Assembly (NCBI GenBank): GCA_902805805.1
Contig: CADCUE010000002.1
Coordinates: forward strand, 1-19,874
Reading direction: 5' to 3'
Origin: an uncultured Frankineae bacterium
GTDB lineage: Bacteria; Actinomycetota; Actinomycetes; Mycobacteriales; SCTD01
Length of the DNA stretch: 19,874 bases
Part shown: piece by piece, positions 14,733 to 19,874 of the stretch
Position numbering within the stretch: position 1 is the stretch's first letter
Layout of the letters: the number at the start of each line of letters is the position of its first letter
Notes under the pieces: model-generated
Databases searched by the model: none
What the model saw: the letters and a program-made list of their open reading frames with translations, nothing else
Told to the model about the DNA's origin: nothing
Position numbers and translations under genes: made by a program

Positions 14733-15676
14733 GCGGACCCACGACCCCGGCCGCCCGCCACCGCCCCGCCCTGCTCGTCGTCGGCCACGGCACCAAGAGC
14801 GAGCAGGGCTGCGCCCAGTTCGCCGAGCTGGTCGACCGCGTCCAGCTGCGTGTGCCGTACGCCGACGTGGCCGGTGGGTTCCTCGAGCTGGCCCCGCCGC
14901 CCATCCAGGACGCCGTGCGCCGTCTCGTCGAGGCCGGGCACCGCACGGTGGACGTCGTCCCGCTGGTGCTCGTGGCCGCCGGGCACAGCAAGGGCGACAT
15001 CCCCGCGGCGCTCGAGCGCGAGAAGCTGCGCCACCCCGGGCTGGCGTTCCGCTACGGCCGCCCGCTCGGCAGCCATCCCGACCTGCTCGCCGTCGCCGAG
15101 CGGCGCCTCGAGCAGGTCGTGCCGCGCGCCGAGTGGGCCGACACCGCGGTCGTCCTCGTGGGGCGCGGAGCCACCGACCCGGACGCCAACGCCGAGGTGG
15201 CCAAGACCGCCCGCCTGCTGCAGGAGGGACGGGAGCTCGGCACGGTCGAGACGGCCTTCATCTCGCTCGCGCAGCCGTCGGTGCCGGCCGGACTCGACCG
15301 GGCCCGCCGGCTGGGCTTCGGACGGGTCGTCGTGCTGCCGTGGTTCCTGTTCGCCGGCGTGCTGCCGGACCGGATCGTCGCGCAGGCGGCGGCCTGGGCT
15401 CAGGACCACCCCGACGTCGACGTGCGCACCGCCGGACTGCTGGGCCCGGGCGACGCCCTCGCAGGGGTGGTCCTGGAGCGGTGGGCCGAGATCGACGGCG
15501 GCGACCTGCGGATGAACTGCGACACCTGTGCCTACCGCGTCGCCCTGCCGGGCTTCGAGGACAAGCTGGGCGCCCCGCAGACACCGCACGACCACCCCGA
15601 CGACCCGGCACACGGGCACGGGCACGAGCACGGGCACGGGCACGAGCACGGGCACGCCGCCGATCCCGTCCGCTGA
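14729..15676 (+). CDS. cbiX: Sirohydrochlorin cobaltochelatase CbiX (long form, His-rich tail)
   Basis: 315 aa. It inserts Co2+ into sirohydrochlorin, the early cobalt step. The active N-terminal half has H20 in VVGHGT and H86 in LVAAGHSKGDIP, the two metal-binding histidines of the family. The second half (about 139-255) repeats the fold but with VGRGATD and LPWFLFAGVLPDRI, so its equivalent histidines are gone, as in other long CbiX proteins. Near the C-terminus MNCDTC (262-267) matches the MxCxxC motif reported to house a [4Fe-4S] centre in Bacillus megaterium CbiX. The tail has 10 His within residues 287-309, a likely cobalt store. It overlaps the cobH stop (ATGA) and ends one nucleotide before the cobC GTG. 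Confidence 0.95.
   Translation: MSGPTTPAARHRPALLVVGHGTKSEQGCAQFAELVDRVQLRVPYADVAGGFLELAPPPIQDAVRRLVEAGHRTVDVVPLVLVAAGHSKGDIPAALEREKLRHPGLAFRYGRPLGSHPDLLAVAERRLEQVVPRAEWADTAVVLVGRGATDPDANAEVAKTARLLQEGRELGTVETAFISLAQPSVPAGLDRARRLGFGRVVVLPWFLFAGVLPDRIVAQAAAWAQDHPDVDVRTAGLLGPGDALAGVVLERWAEIDGGDLRMNCDTCAYRVALPGFEDKLGAPQTPHDHPDDPAHGHGHEHGHGHEHGHAADPVR
15614..15655 (+). repeat. 18-bp tandem repeat encoding the CbiX His-rich tail
   Basis: Two perfect copies of GGGCACGGGCACGAGCAC (15614-15631, 15632-15649) and a partial third (15650-15655) encode the alternating Gly-His/Glu-His segment. Repeat number is likely variable between strains. Confidence 0.85.
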
Positions 15677-15677
15677 G

Positions 15678-16691
15678 GTGCCGCACGACCTGCGCCACCA
15701 CGGCGACACCGAGGCGACCCCAGGGCTGCTCGACCTCGCCGTCAACGTCCGCGGGACGGCGCCACCGGACTGGCTGAAGGGCCGGCTCGTCCGCGGCCTC
15801 GATCAGCTCGGCGCCTACCCCGACCAGCGGACCGCCGTGCACACGGTCTGCCGGCGCCACGACCGGCCCGCCGACCAGGTCCTGCTCACGGCCGGAGCCG
15901 CCGAGGCCTTCGTCCTGCTCGCCCGCGTGCTGCGCCCGCGGCACGCCGTCTGCGTGCACCCCGGCTTCACCGAGCCCGAGGCCGCCCTGCGCGCAGCCGG
16001 CCACGACGTGCACCGGCTGGTCCTCGCGCCGCCGTACGTCCTGGACCCGGAGCAGGTCCCGCCGGAGGCGGACCTCGTCGTCGTGGGCAATCCGACCAAC
16101 CCCACAGGAGTGGTGCACCGACGCCTTGCCGAGCTGTGCCGGCCGGGCCGGACGGTCGTCGTCGACGAGGCCTTCGCGGACGCGGTGCCGGGGGAACCGC
16201 AGTCGCTGGCCGACCGCACCGACCTGCCGGGACTGGTGGTCGTGCGCAGCCTGACCAAGACGTGGGCCCTGGCCGGGCTGCGCGTCGGCTACCTGCTCGC
16301 CCCGGCCGACCTGGTCACGCGGCTGCGCGAGGCCCAGCCGCTGTGGGCGGTGTCGAGCCTGTCGCTCCTCGCCCTGGACACCTGCCTGGCCCGCGGCCCG
16401 GTGGCGGCGGCGAGCCGGGTCGCCGCCGAGCTCGCCGGGCACCGCCTCGCGCTGGAGCGGGCGCTGACCGCGGTCGGGGTGGAGGTGAGCCCCGGGTCGC
16501 AGGCGCCGTACCTGCTGTGCCGGGTGCCGGGCCGCCCCGACGTGCGGGAGGCGCTGCGCCAGCGCGGCATCGCGGTGCGGCGGGGCGACACCTTCCCGGG
16601 GCTGACCGACGAGCACTGGCGGACGGCCGTACGGGGCCCCGCGGAGACCGAGCGGCTCGTCGAGGCGCTGAGGTCGGTCCTCGCCGGCTGA
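15678..16691 (+). CDS. cobC: CobC-type PLP-dependent aminotransferase/decarboxylase
   Basis: 337 aa from GTG 15678, the first start after cbiX (1-nt gap). It is a fold-type I PLP enzyme: VVGNPTNPTG (135-144), VVVDEAFAD (160-168) with D163 for the pyridine nitrogen, and the Schiff-base lysine K194 in RSLTKTWALAGLRVGY (190-205). It is of the histidinol-phosphate-aminotransferase-like class to which CobC/CobD belong. CobD-type enzymes decarboxylate L-threonine phosphate to (R)-1-amino-2-propanol phosphate, the nucleotide-loop linker. The N-terminal HHGDTEATPGLLDLAVNV is the CobC family opening. Start choice: the open frame extends upstream into the His-repeat of cbiX, but that part is shadow. 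The alternative is a true histidinol-phosphate aminotransferase, unlikely in this operon. Confidence 0.9.
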   Translation: MPHDLRHHGDTEATPGLLDLAVNVRGTAPPDWLKGRLVRGLDQLGAYPDQRTAVHTVCRRHDRPADQVLLTAGAAEAFVLLARVLRPRHAVCVHPGFTEPEAALRAAGHDVHRLVLAPPYVLDPEQVPPEADLVVVGNPTNPTGVVHRRLAELCRPGRTVVVDEAFADAVPGEPQSLADRTDLPGLVVVRSLTKTWALAGLRVGYLLAPADLVTRLREAQPLWAVSSLSLLALDTCLARGPVAAASRVAAELAGHRLALERALTAVGVEVSPGSQAPYLLCRVPGRPDVREALRQRGIAVRRGDTFPGLTDEHWRTAVRGPAETERLVEALRSVLAG

Positions 16692-16813
16692 CGGCCGCGT
16701 CCCCGTGCCGTGCGGCAAGGACGGCTGCGATGGAGCTGGAGTCCTTCACCTGCGACGGTCCTCTGGGACAGCGCCGCGGGGTCCCGTCGGGCACGGAGAG
16801 CTGTCGCGCGCCG

Positions 16814-16851
16814 CTACCAGTCTGCTCTCGTCGACGAGAGCAGACTGGTAG
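16814..16851. repeat. Perfect 38-bp palindrome
   Basis: CTACCAGTCTGCTCTCGTC followed immediately by its exact reverse complement, with no spacer, centred on GTCGAC. The flanks continue the symmetry imperfectly (GCGCGCCG on the left, CGGCGGGC on the right after one extra T). As RNA it would form a stem of up to 17 bp with a tight loop. It may be a bidirectional terminator, a protein-binding site, or a mobile-element remnant. Confidence 0.9.
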
Positions 16852-16931
16852 TCGGCGGGCGCACACCGGCCGGTGCTCGGCGCGCGCCTGCGCGTCGCCG
16901 CGAGAGCCCCTCGAACGGCGCGCTCCGGGCC

Positions 16932-16956
16932 GGGTGTGCCACGCCCAGATGGGTAG
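16932..16956 (+). promoter_or_regulatory. Possible SigB-type promoter of the hemerythrin gene
   Basis: GGGT (16932-16935), a 15-nt spacer and GGGTAG (16951-16956) resemble the actinobacterial stress-sigma pattern GNNT-N14-16-GGGTA(C/T). The last base deviates. It lies 27 nt before the start codon, a plausible distance. Pattern match only. Confidence 0.3.
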
Positions 16957-16982
16957 TCGGCGCGCGAGGAGAGGAGCCCGCC

Positions 16983-17555
16983 ATGACCGCCAGCACCGAC
17001 CACAGCACCGATCACGACGTCATCGACACGCTCACCACCGACCACCGCGAGGTCGCCGAGCTGTTCGACCAGATCGTCGCCACGACCGACCCCGTCCAGC
17101 GTCGGGACATGACCGACAGCCTCATCGGCGAGCTGGTCCGCCACTCGGTGGCGGAGGAGATGCACGTCTACCCCGCGGTGCGCGACCACGTGCCGAACGG
17201 CGACGCCGCGGTCGAGGACGACACCCGCGAGCACAAGCAGCTCGAGACGCTCATGAAGGAGCTCGAGAGCGCCGACGCGTCGGCGCCCGAGTTCCTCGAG
17301 ACGCTCGGTCGCATGCGGGCCGTCTTCGAGCACCACATCAGCGACGAGGAGGGCACGCAGTTCCCGCAGCTGCGGGCGCACATCCCGGCCGACACGCTGG
17401 TCCAGCTCAAGGGCAAGGTGGAGACGGCCAAGAAGCTCGCGCCCACGCGTCCGCACCCGGCCTCACCCAACGCCGAGCTGTTCCACAAGACCGTCGGACC
17501 CGGCGTCGGGCTGGTCGACCGGCTGCGCGACAAGCTCACCGGCCGCTCGGTCTGA
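16983..17555 (+). CDS. Hemerythrin-like (HHE) domain protein
   Basis: 190 aa; ATG 16983 preceded by a strong purine SD (GAGGAGAGGAG) about 7 nt away. Hemerythrin helices carry the di-iron ligand pattern: H21 in TTDHREV, H54/E58 and H61 in RHSVAEEMHVYP, H84 in DTREHKQLE, and H117/H118 with E122 in FEHHISDEE. These domains bind a non-haem di-iron centre and O2 or NO-type ligands. In actinomycetes they are often linked to oxidative or nitrosative stress, which would suit the SigB-like promoter. The tail (about 150-190) is Lys/Arg-rich without a known fold. It is not evidently part of B12 metabolism. It converges with the S4 gene through a shared hairpin. Confidence 0.9.
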   Translation: MTASTDHSTDHDVIDTLTTDHREVAELFDQIVATTDPVQRRDMTDSLIGELVRHSVAEEMHVYPAVRDHVPNGDAAVEDDTREHKQLETLMKELESADASAPEFLETLGRMRAVFEHHISDEEGTQFPQLRAHIPADTLVQLKGKVETAKKLAPTRPHPASPNAELFHKTVGPGVGLVDRLRDKLTGRSV

Positions 17556-17565
17556 CGCAGGGCCG

Positions 17566-17595
17566 GCTGCGGCTGGTCGTCAGACCAGCCGCAGC
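17566..17595. terminator. Bidirectional terminator-like hairpin between convergent genes
   Basis: GCTGCGGCTGGTC, loop GTCA, then GACCAGCCGCAGC: a perfect 13-bp stem with a 4-nt loop. It starts 10 nt after the hemerythrin stop. Its loop contains the stop codon of the convergent S4-domain gene, so the S4 C-terminus is encoded within the stem. There is no long U-tract in either direction. Confidence 0.75.
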
Positions 17596-17786
17596 TTGTC
17601 CTCGCCGACCGCGACGACGTCGCCCTTGCGGAGCTGGCGGCCGCGCCGCACCTCCACCCGGCCGCCCACCGTCACGACGCCCTCCGCCAGCAGCGGTCGG
17701 ACGTCCGAACCCGCGTCGACGAGCCCGGCCAGCTTGAGCAGCTGACCGAGGCGGATCCCGTCGTCCCGGACCTCGATCTCGCGCAC
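17580..17786 (-). CDS. Small S4-domain RNA-binding protein
   Basis: 68 aa from GTG 17784-17786 (reverse), opening MREIEVRDDGIRLGQLLKLA. An ATG 8 nt upstream is in another frame. The whole protein is an S4 domain: IRLGQLLKLAGLVDAGSDV, then VTVGGRVEVRRGRQLRKGDVV (positive surface loop), then a beta strand. This matches stand-alone YbcJ/YaaA-type S4 proteins, which bind structured RNA and have poorly defined roles (often linked to ribosome or tRNA metabolism). It is encoded opposite to its neighbours, and upstream it faces riboswitch 2 divergently. The last codons lie within the convergent terminator stem. Confidence 0.9.
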   Translation of the reverse strand: MREIEVRDDGIRLGQLLKLAGLVDAGSDVRPLLAEGVVTVGGRVEVRRGRQLRKGDVVAVGEDKLRLV

Positions 17787-17809
17787 GCCCCCATGCTGCC
17801 CGAGCCGGG

Positions 17810-17974
17810 CGGTAGGTTCTCCGCGACCCCCTCCGCCGGGGAAGTCCGGTGAGAGCCCGGTGCAGGTGCGCTACTGACGTCTCCCCGCTCGCGAGAGCAG
17901 GGGAGCGAGCCAGATCGCCGGCGGTGAGGGCCGACTCGTTCCGCACCTCCGCCCACGAGGGAGAGCCGGTCTCC
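17810..17974 (+). promoter_or_regulatory. Cobalamin-type riboswitch 2, upstream of the Ni/Co permease
   Basis: The core is recognisable though more diverged than riboswitch 1: GGGGAAGTCCGGTG (17838-17851), AGCCCGGTGC (17854-17863), GCGCTACTGACG (17868-17879, standing for the GCCACTG box) and GAGCCAGATCGCC (17907-17919). CCTCCGCCGG (about 17829-17838) pairs with CCGGCGGTGAGG (17918-17929). A peripheral stem CTCCCCGCTC (17881-17890) with GAGC-A-GGGGAG (17895-17905) is perfect apart from one bulge. Just before the ATG, GGAGA (17960-17964) pairs with TCTCC (17970-17974) and overlaps the SD, suggesting translational control as in riboswitch 1. Confidence 0.85.
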
Positions 17975-18736
17975 ATGCTCGACGTGCTCGACCCTGCCGC
18001 GGTGCCCCTGGCCCTGGCCCTCACCAGCTTCGCGCTCGGCGCCCGTCACGGCCTCGACTGGGACCACATCGCCGCCATCACCGACCTGACGGCCCCACGC
18101 CGGCAGCAGGCATCCCGCGCCGGACGGCGCGGGATGGCGCTGTCGTTCTGGTACTGCACCGGCCACGGGCTGGTGCTGGCCGTGCTCGGCGGGCTGGTCC
18201 TGCTGCTGGGTCTGGGGCTGCCCGCCGGCGCCGACGCGGCCTTCGAGCTCGCCGTCGGCCTCACCCTCGTCACCCTCGGCGGCGTGGTGCTCTACCAGCT
18301 GGGGCGCTACCGCAGCGACTACCGCTACACCGGTCGCATCTCGCTCGTGGTCGGCGCGCTGCGCCGGGGCTGGGCGCGTGCCCGCCGCCGCGAGGTCCCC
18401 GGCGACGTCCTCGACGTCGACCGGCGCGGCGCCTTCCTCGTCGGCCTGCTGCACGGCACCGGCGCGGAGACCCCCACCCAGATCGCGCTGTTCGCCGCGG
18501 CCGGGGCCTCGGGGTCGACGGCGGCGGCGGCCCTGATCCTCGGTGCGTTCGTGGCCGGCCTGGTCCTCGCCGATCTCGGGATCGCCGCGGCCTGGCTGTC
18601 CGGGGTGCTGGGCAGCCGCCGAGCTCCCCGGGTGCAGATCGCGCTCGGCGCAGTGACCGGTCTGGCGTCGCTCACGCTGGGCCTGCTGATCCTCACCGGC
18701 CACAGCGCCCTGGTCCCGCCGCTCGTCCCGTCCTGA
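17975..18736 (+). CDS. Nickel/cobalt transporter (NiCoT/NicO-like permease)
   Basis: 253 aa with about six hydrophobic segments (roughly 10-28, 52-80, 88-108, 150-170, 176-205, 212-242) and a basic cytoplasmic loop (about 110-148). The HX4DH signature of Ni2+/Co2+ permeases is present as HGLDWDH (25-31), followed by IAAITD. The paired motif in the second half reads LLHGTGAETPTQIALF, where NiCoT proteins have LGFDTATE, so it is a divergent member. The upstream cobalamin riboswitch strongly suggests cobalt as the physiological cargo. The start ATG 17975 has the purine run GAGGGAGAG before it, embedded in a hairpin. The gene stands alone; the next gene is 126 nt away and unrelated. Confidence 0.88.
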   Translation: MLDVLDPAAVPLALALTSFALGARHGLDWDHIAAITDLTAPRRQQASRAGRRGMALSFWYCTGHGLVLAVLGGLVLLLGLGLPAGADAAFELAVGLTLVTLGGVVLYQLGRYRSDYRYTGRISLVVGALRRGWARARRREVPGDVLDVDRRGAFLVGLLHGTGAETPTQIALFAAAGASGSTAAAALILGAFVAGLVLADLGIAAAWLSGVLGSRRAPRVQIALGAVTGLASLTLGLLILTGHSALVPPLVPS

Positions 18737-18862
18737 CGGGGGTTGCGCCCGGGCCAGTCCTGTATGGCCTCCGTGGGCGACCGGTTGACTACCTCTCGTG
18801 ATCGGGCAGGAGGAGGGCGTCCGCTCCGGCGGGCCCTGCCCCTTCTGACGGCCCGTGGATCG

Positions 18863-19594
18863 ATGAGGTGCCCTCTCTTGCTCCTGCGTCAGGACACCGG
18901 CGACGGCGTCGACGTCGTGGCGGTCACCGGGTGCGTCGGCGACGACGACGCGCAGGTGCTCGTGACCGCTGTCGAGGAGGTCCTGCAGCGGCACCCCCGT
19001 GGGGTGGTGGTCGACCTGTGCGAGGTCACGAGCATGTCGCGCGAGGCGGCCGAGGCCCTGCGTGGGCTGTCCTCCCGCGCTCCGGGCGTCCTGGGCGTCA
19101 GCGTCTGCCTGCACGGCTCCGGCGGCGCGTCCGCGCTGGTCGACCTGCCGATGCACGCGACGCGCGCCCAGGCCCTGGCGCAGGTGCACGAAGGCGCCTC
19201 CGTGCTGCGGCAGGTCGTGCACGTCGAGCACAGCGTCCAGGGACCGCGCCAGGCCCGCCGCGCCATGGCCCGCTGCGCCGCCCAGCTGGGCCTGGAGGAG
19301 GCGGCCGACGACCTGCTGCTCGTCGTCAGCGAGATGGTCACCAACGCCGTGCGCCACGGCGCTCCTCCGGTGCGGCTCGAGGTGAGCGTCGACGACGAGG
19401 TCGTCGTCGTCTGCGTGGCCGACGGCTCGATGTCGCTGCCCACGCCCCGCACGGTCGACGACGACGCCGAGGGCGGGCGGGGGATGACCCTGGTCGACCT
19501 GCTGACCCGCGATCACGGCGTGCTCGCCCACCCGCCCGGCAAGACCGTGTGGGCCTCCGTCCGCCGCCGGCCCGCGCAGGGGACGACTCCGTAG
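18863..19594 (+). CDS. STAS domain fused to an HATPase (partner-switching regulator)
   Basis: 243 aa from ATG 18863. The frame stays open to 18743, but the earlier part does not resemble the family; no start has a strong SD. Residues about 10-105 form a STAS-like domain (VVVDLCEVTSMSREAAEALRGL, 48-69) with serines at the position where anti-anti-sigma factors are phosphorylated. Residues about 122-236 form a GHKL ATPase of the RsbW/SpoIIAB type: N-box SEMVTNAVRHG (156-166), VADGS (186-190, lacking the usual second glycine), and GGRGMTLVDLL (204-214). Fusing an antagonist-like domain to an anti-sigma-like kinase may give an intramolecular switch. The target sigma factor is not visible. The 18737-18862 interval shows no convincing promoter. 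Confidence 0.85.
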   Translation: MRCPLLLLRQDTGDGVDVVAVTGCVGDDDAQVLVTAVEEVLQRHPRGVVVDLCEVTSMSREAAEALRGLSSRAPGVLGVSVCLHGSGGASALVDLPMHATRAQALAQVHEGASVLRQVVHVEHSVQGPRQARRAMARCAAQLGLEEAADDLLLVVSEMVTNAVRHGAPPVRLEVSVDDEVVVVCVADGSMSLPTPRTVDDDAEGGRGMTLVDLLTRDHGVLAHPPGKTVWASVRRRPAQGTTP

Positions 19595-19603
19595 GGTGGC
19601 CCG

Positions 19604-19874
19604 GTGCCGTCCTCCCGCGTGGTCCTGCCCGCCGCGGTCGTGCAGGACGGACGCCTCGACCTCGACGCCCTGAGGGCCGAGCTCGACGCACCCGGACCGT
19701 TCACCGCGCAGGCGCTCGCCGACGCCGAGGCTGCGGCGCGCGAGCCGCGGCTGCCGGTCCTCGACCGCACCGACGTCCCGTTCGTCACCATCGACCCGCC
19801 GGGCAGCTCGGACCTCGACCAGGCGCTGCACCTGGCCCGGACGCCGGCCGGCTACCGGGTCTGGTACGCCATCG
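19604..19874 (+). CDS. RNB-domain exoribonuclease, partial (N-terminal 90 residues)
   Basis: GTG 19604, nine nt after the previous stop, runs off the right edge. After a ~50-residue lead (LDLDALRAELDAPGPFTAQA), the phrase FVTIDPPGSSDLDQALHLAR (60-79) is the catalytic signature of RNase II/R enzymes. Asp64, Asp70 and Asp72 stand where the Mg2+/catalytic aspartates lie; the fourth position is Gln rather than Asp, a version I believe is usual in the actinobacterial branch. No cold-shock domain precedes it, so this is the short stand-alone RNB type. It degrades RNA 3'-5'. Relation to the neighbours is unclear. Confidence 0.87.
   Translation, partial: MPSSRVVLPAAVVQDGRLDLDALRAELDAPGPFTAQALADAEAAAREPRLPVLDRTDVPFVTIDPPGSSDLDQALHLARTPAGYRVWYAI

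Larger units (their letters stand above)
16692..16982. other. Non-coding region between cobC and the hemerythrin gene
   Basis: 291 bp with no credible gene. It holds the 38-bp palindrome (16814-16851), an echo of its right flank further on (GGTAGTCGGCGGGCG at 16847 versus GGTAGTCGGCGCGCG at 16952), and a possible stress-type promoter before the hemerythrin gene. No U-tract terminator for the cobalamin operon is obvious. Confidence 0.7.

Noticed and set aside
15614..15655. Short tandem repeats considered as a CRISPR or mobile-element signature
   Set aside because: They are in frame, have no spacers and encode the known type of His-rich CbiX tail.
14552..15745. 397-codon minus-strand frame opposite cobH and cbiX
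   Set aside because: Shadow of the conserved plus-strand genes; its VPVLVPVP stretch is merely the reverse of the His-rich repeat.
18727..18740. CCCGTC/GACGGG inverted repeat at the permease stop, considered as a terminator
   Set aside because: The loop is only 2 nt and there is no U-tract; a weak fold at best.
18743..18862. N-terminal extension of the STAS-ATPase frame
   Set aside because: The extra 40 residues are basic and unlike a STAS domain, and the region is better read as the gene's upstream leader. The start at 18863 remains somewhat uncertain.

Overview
This is a very GC-rich stretch (plainly above 70% G+C) with frequent GTG starts and dense 4-nt start/stop overlaps, typical of a high-GC actinomycete. 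The genus cannot be fixed from the sequence. The order AAA+/VWA chelatase, cobO, cobB resembles the mycobacterial arrangement, and the CbiX, CobC and CbiG-CobJ forms are of actinobacterial type.

Layout. Positions 1-2931 (minus strand): a LuxR-type response regulator coupled to a multi-pass GAF sensor histidine kinase. Downstream of them lie a 36-residue membrane peptide and the start of a DnaB/RadA-like ATPase that leaves the window. Positions about 3040-16691 (plus strand): a cobalamin riboswitch followed by a long cobalamin-biosynthesis operon. Its order is AAA+/VWA chelatase subunit, cobO, cobB, cobI, cobM, cbiD, cobL (cbiET), a cbiG-cobJ fusion, a 2x[4Fe-4S] ferredoxin, cobA (uroporphyrinogen-III methyltransferase), cobH, cbiX and cobC. 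Positions 16692-16982 are non-coding and hold a perfect 38-bp palindrome. Then come a hemerythrin-like protein, a convergent S4-domain protein, a second cobalamin-type riboswitch driving a Ni/Co permease, a STAS-ATPase fusion, and the start of an RNB-family ribonuclease.

How it works together. cobA makes precorrin-2. cobI, cbiG-cobJ, cobM, cbiD, cobL and cobH carry out the methylations, ring contraction, decarboxylation and methyl migration. cobB amidates, cobO adenosylates and cobC supplies the aminopropanol-phosphate arm. cbiX (early insertion) and the AAA+/VWA protein (late-type chelatase subunit) concern cobalt. The operon mixes anaerobic-route hallmarks (CbiX, CbiG, CbiD) with CobN-type chelatase machinery. 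No cobG, cobK/cbiJ, cobN, cobD/cbiB, cobQ/cbiP or lower-ligand genes are seen here. B12 appears to control both synthesis and cobalt uptake through two riboswitches, each with its Shine-Dalgarno in a local hairpin.

Most notable unexplained structure. From cobO to cbiX nearly every gene junction is a 4-nt ATGA/GTGA overlap. The only two junctions that look open (cobO-cobB, cobM-cbiD) carry two diverged copies of the same roughly 57-nt hairpin. Each copy lies inside a tiny ORF that itself overlaps both neighbours by 4 nt. A similar 8-codon leader ORF links riboswitch 1 to the first enzyme gene.
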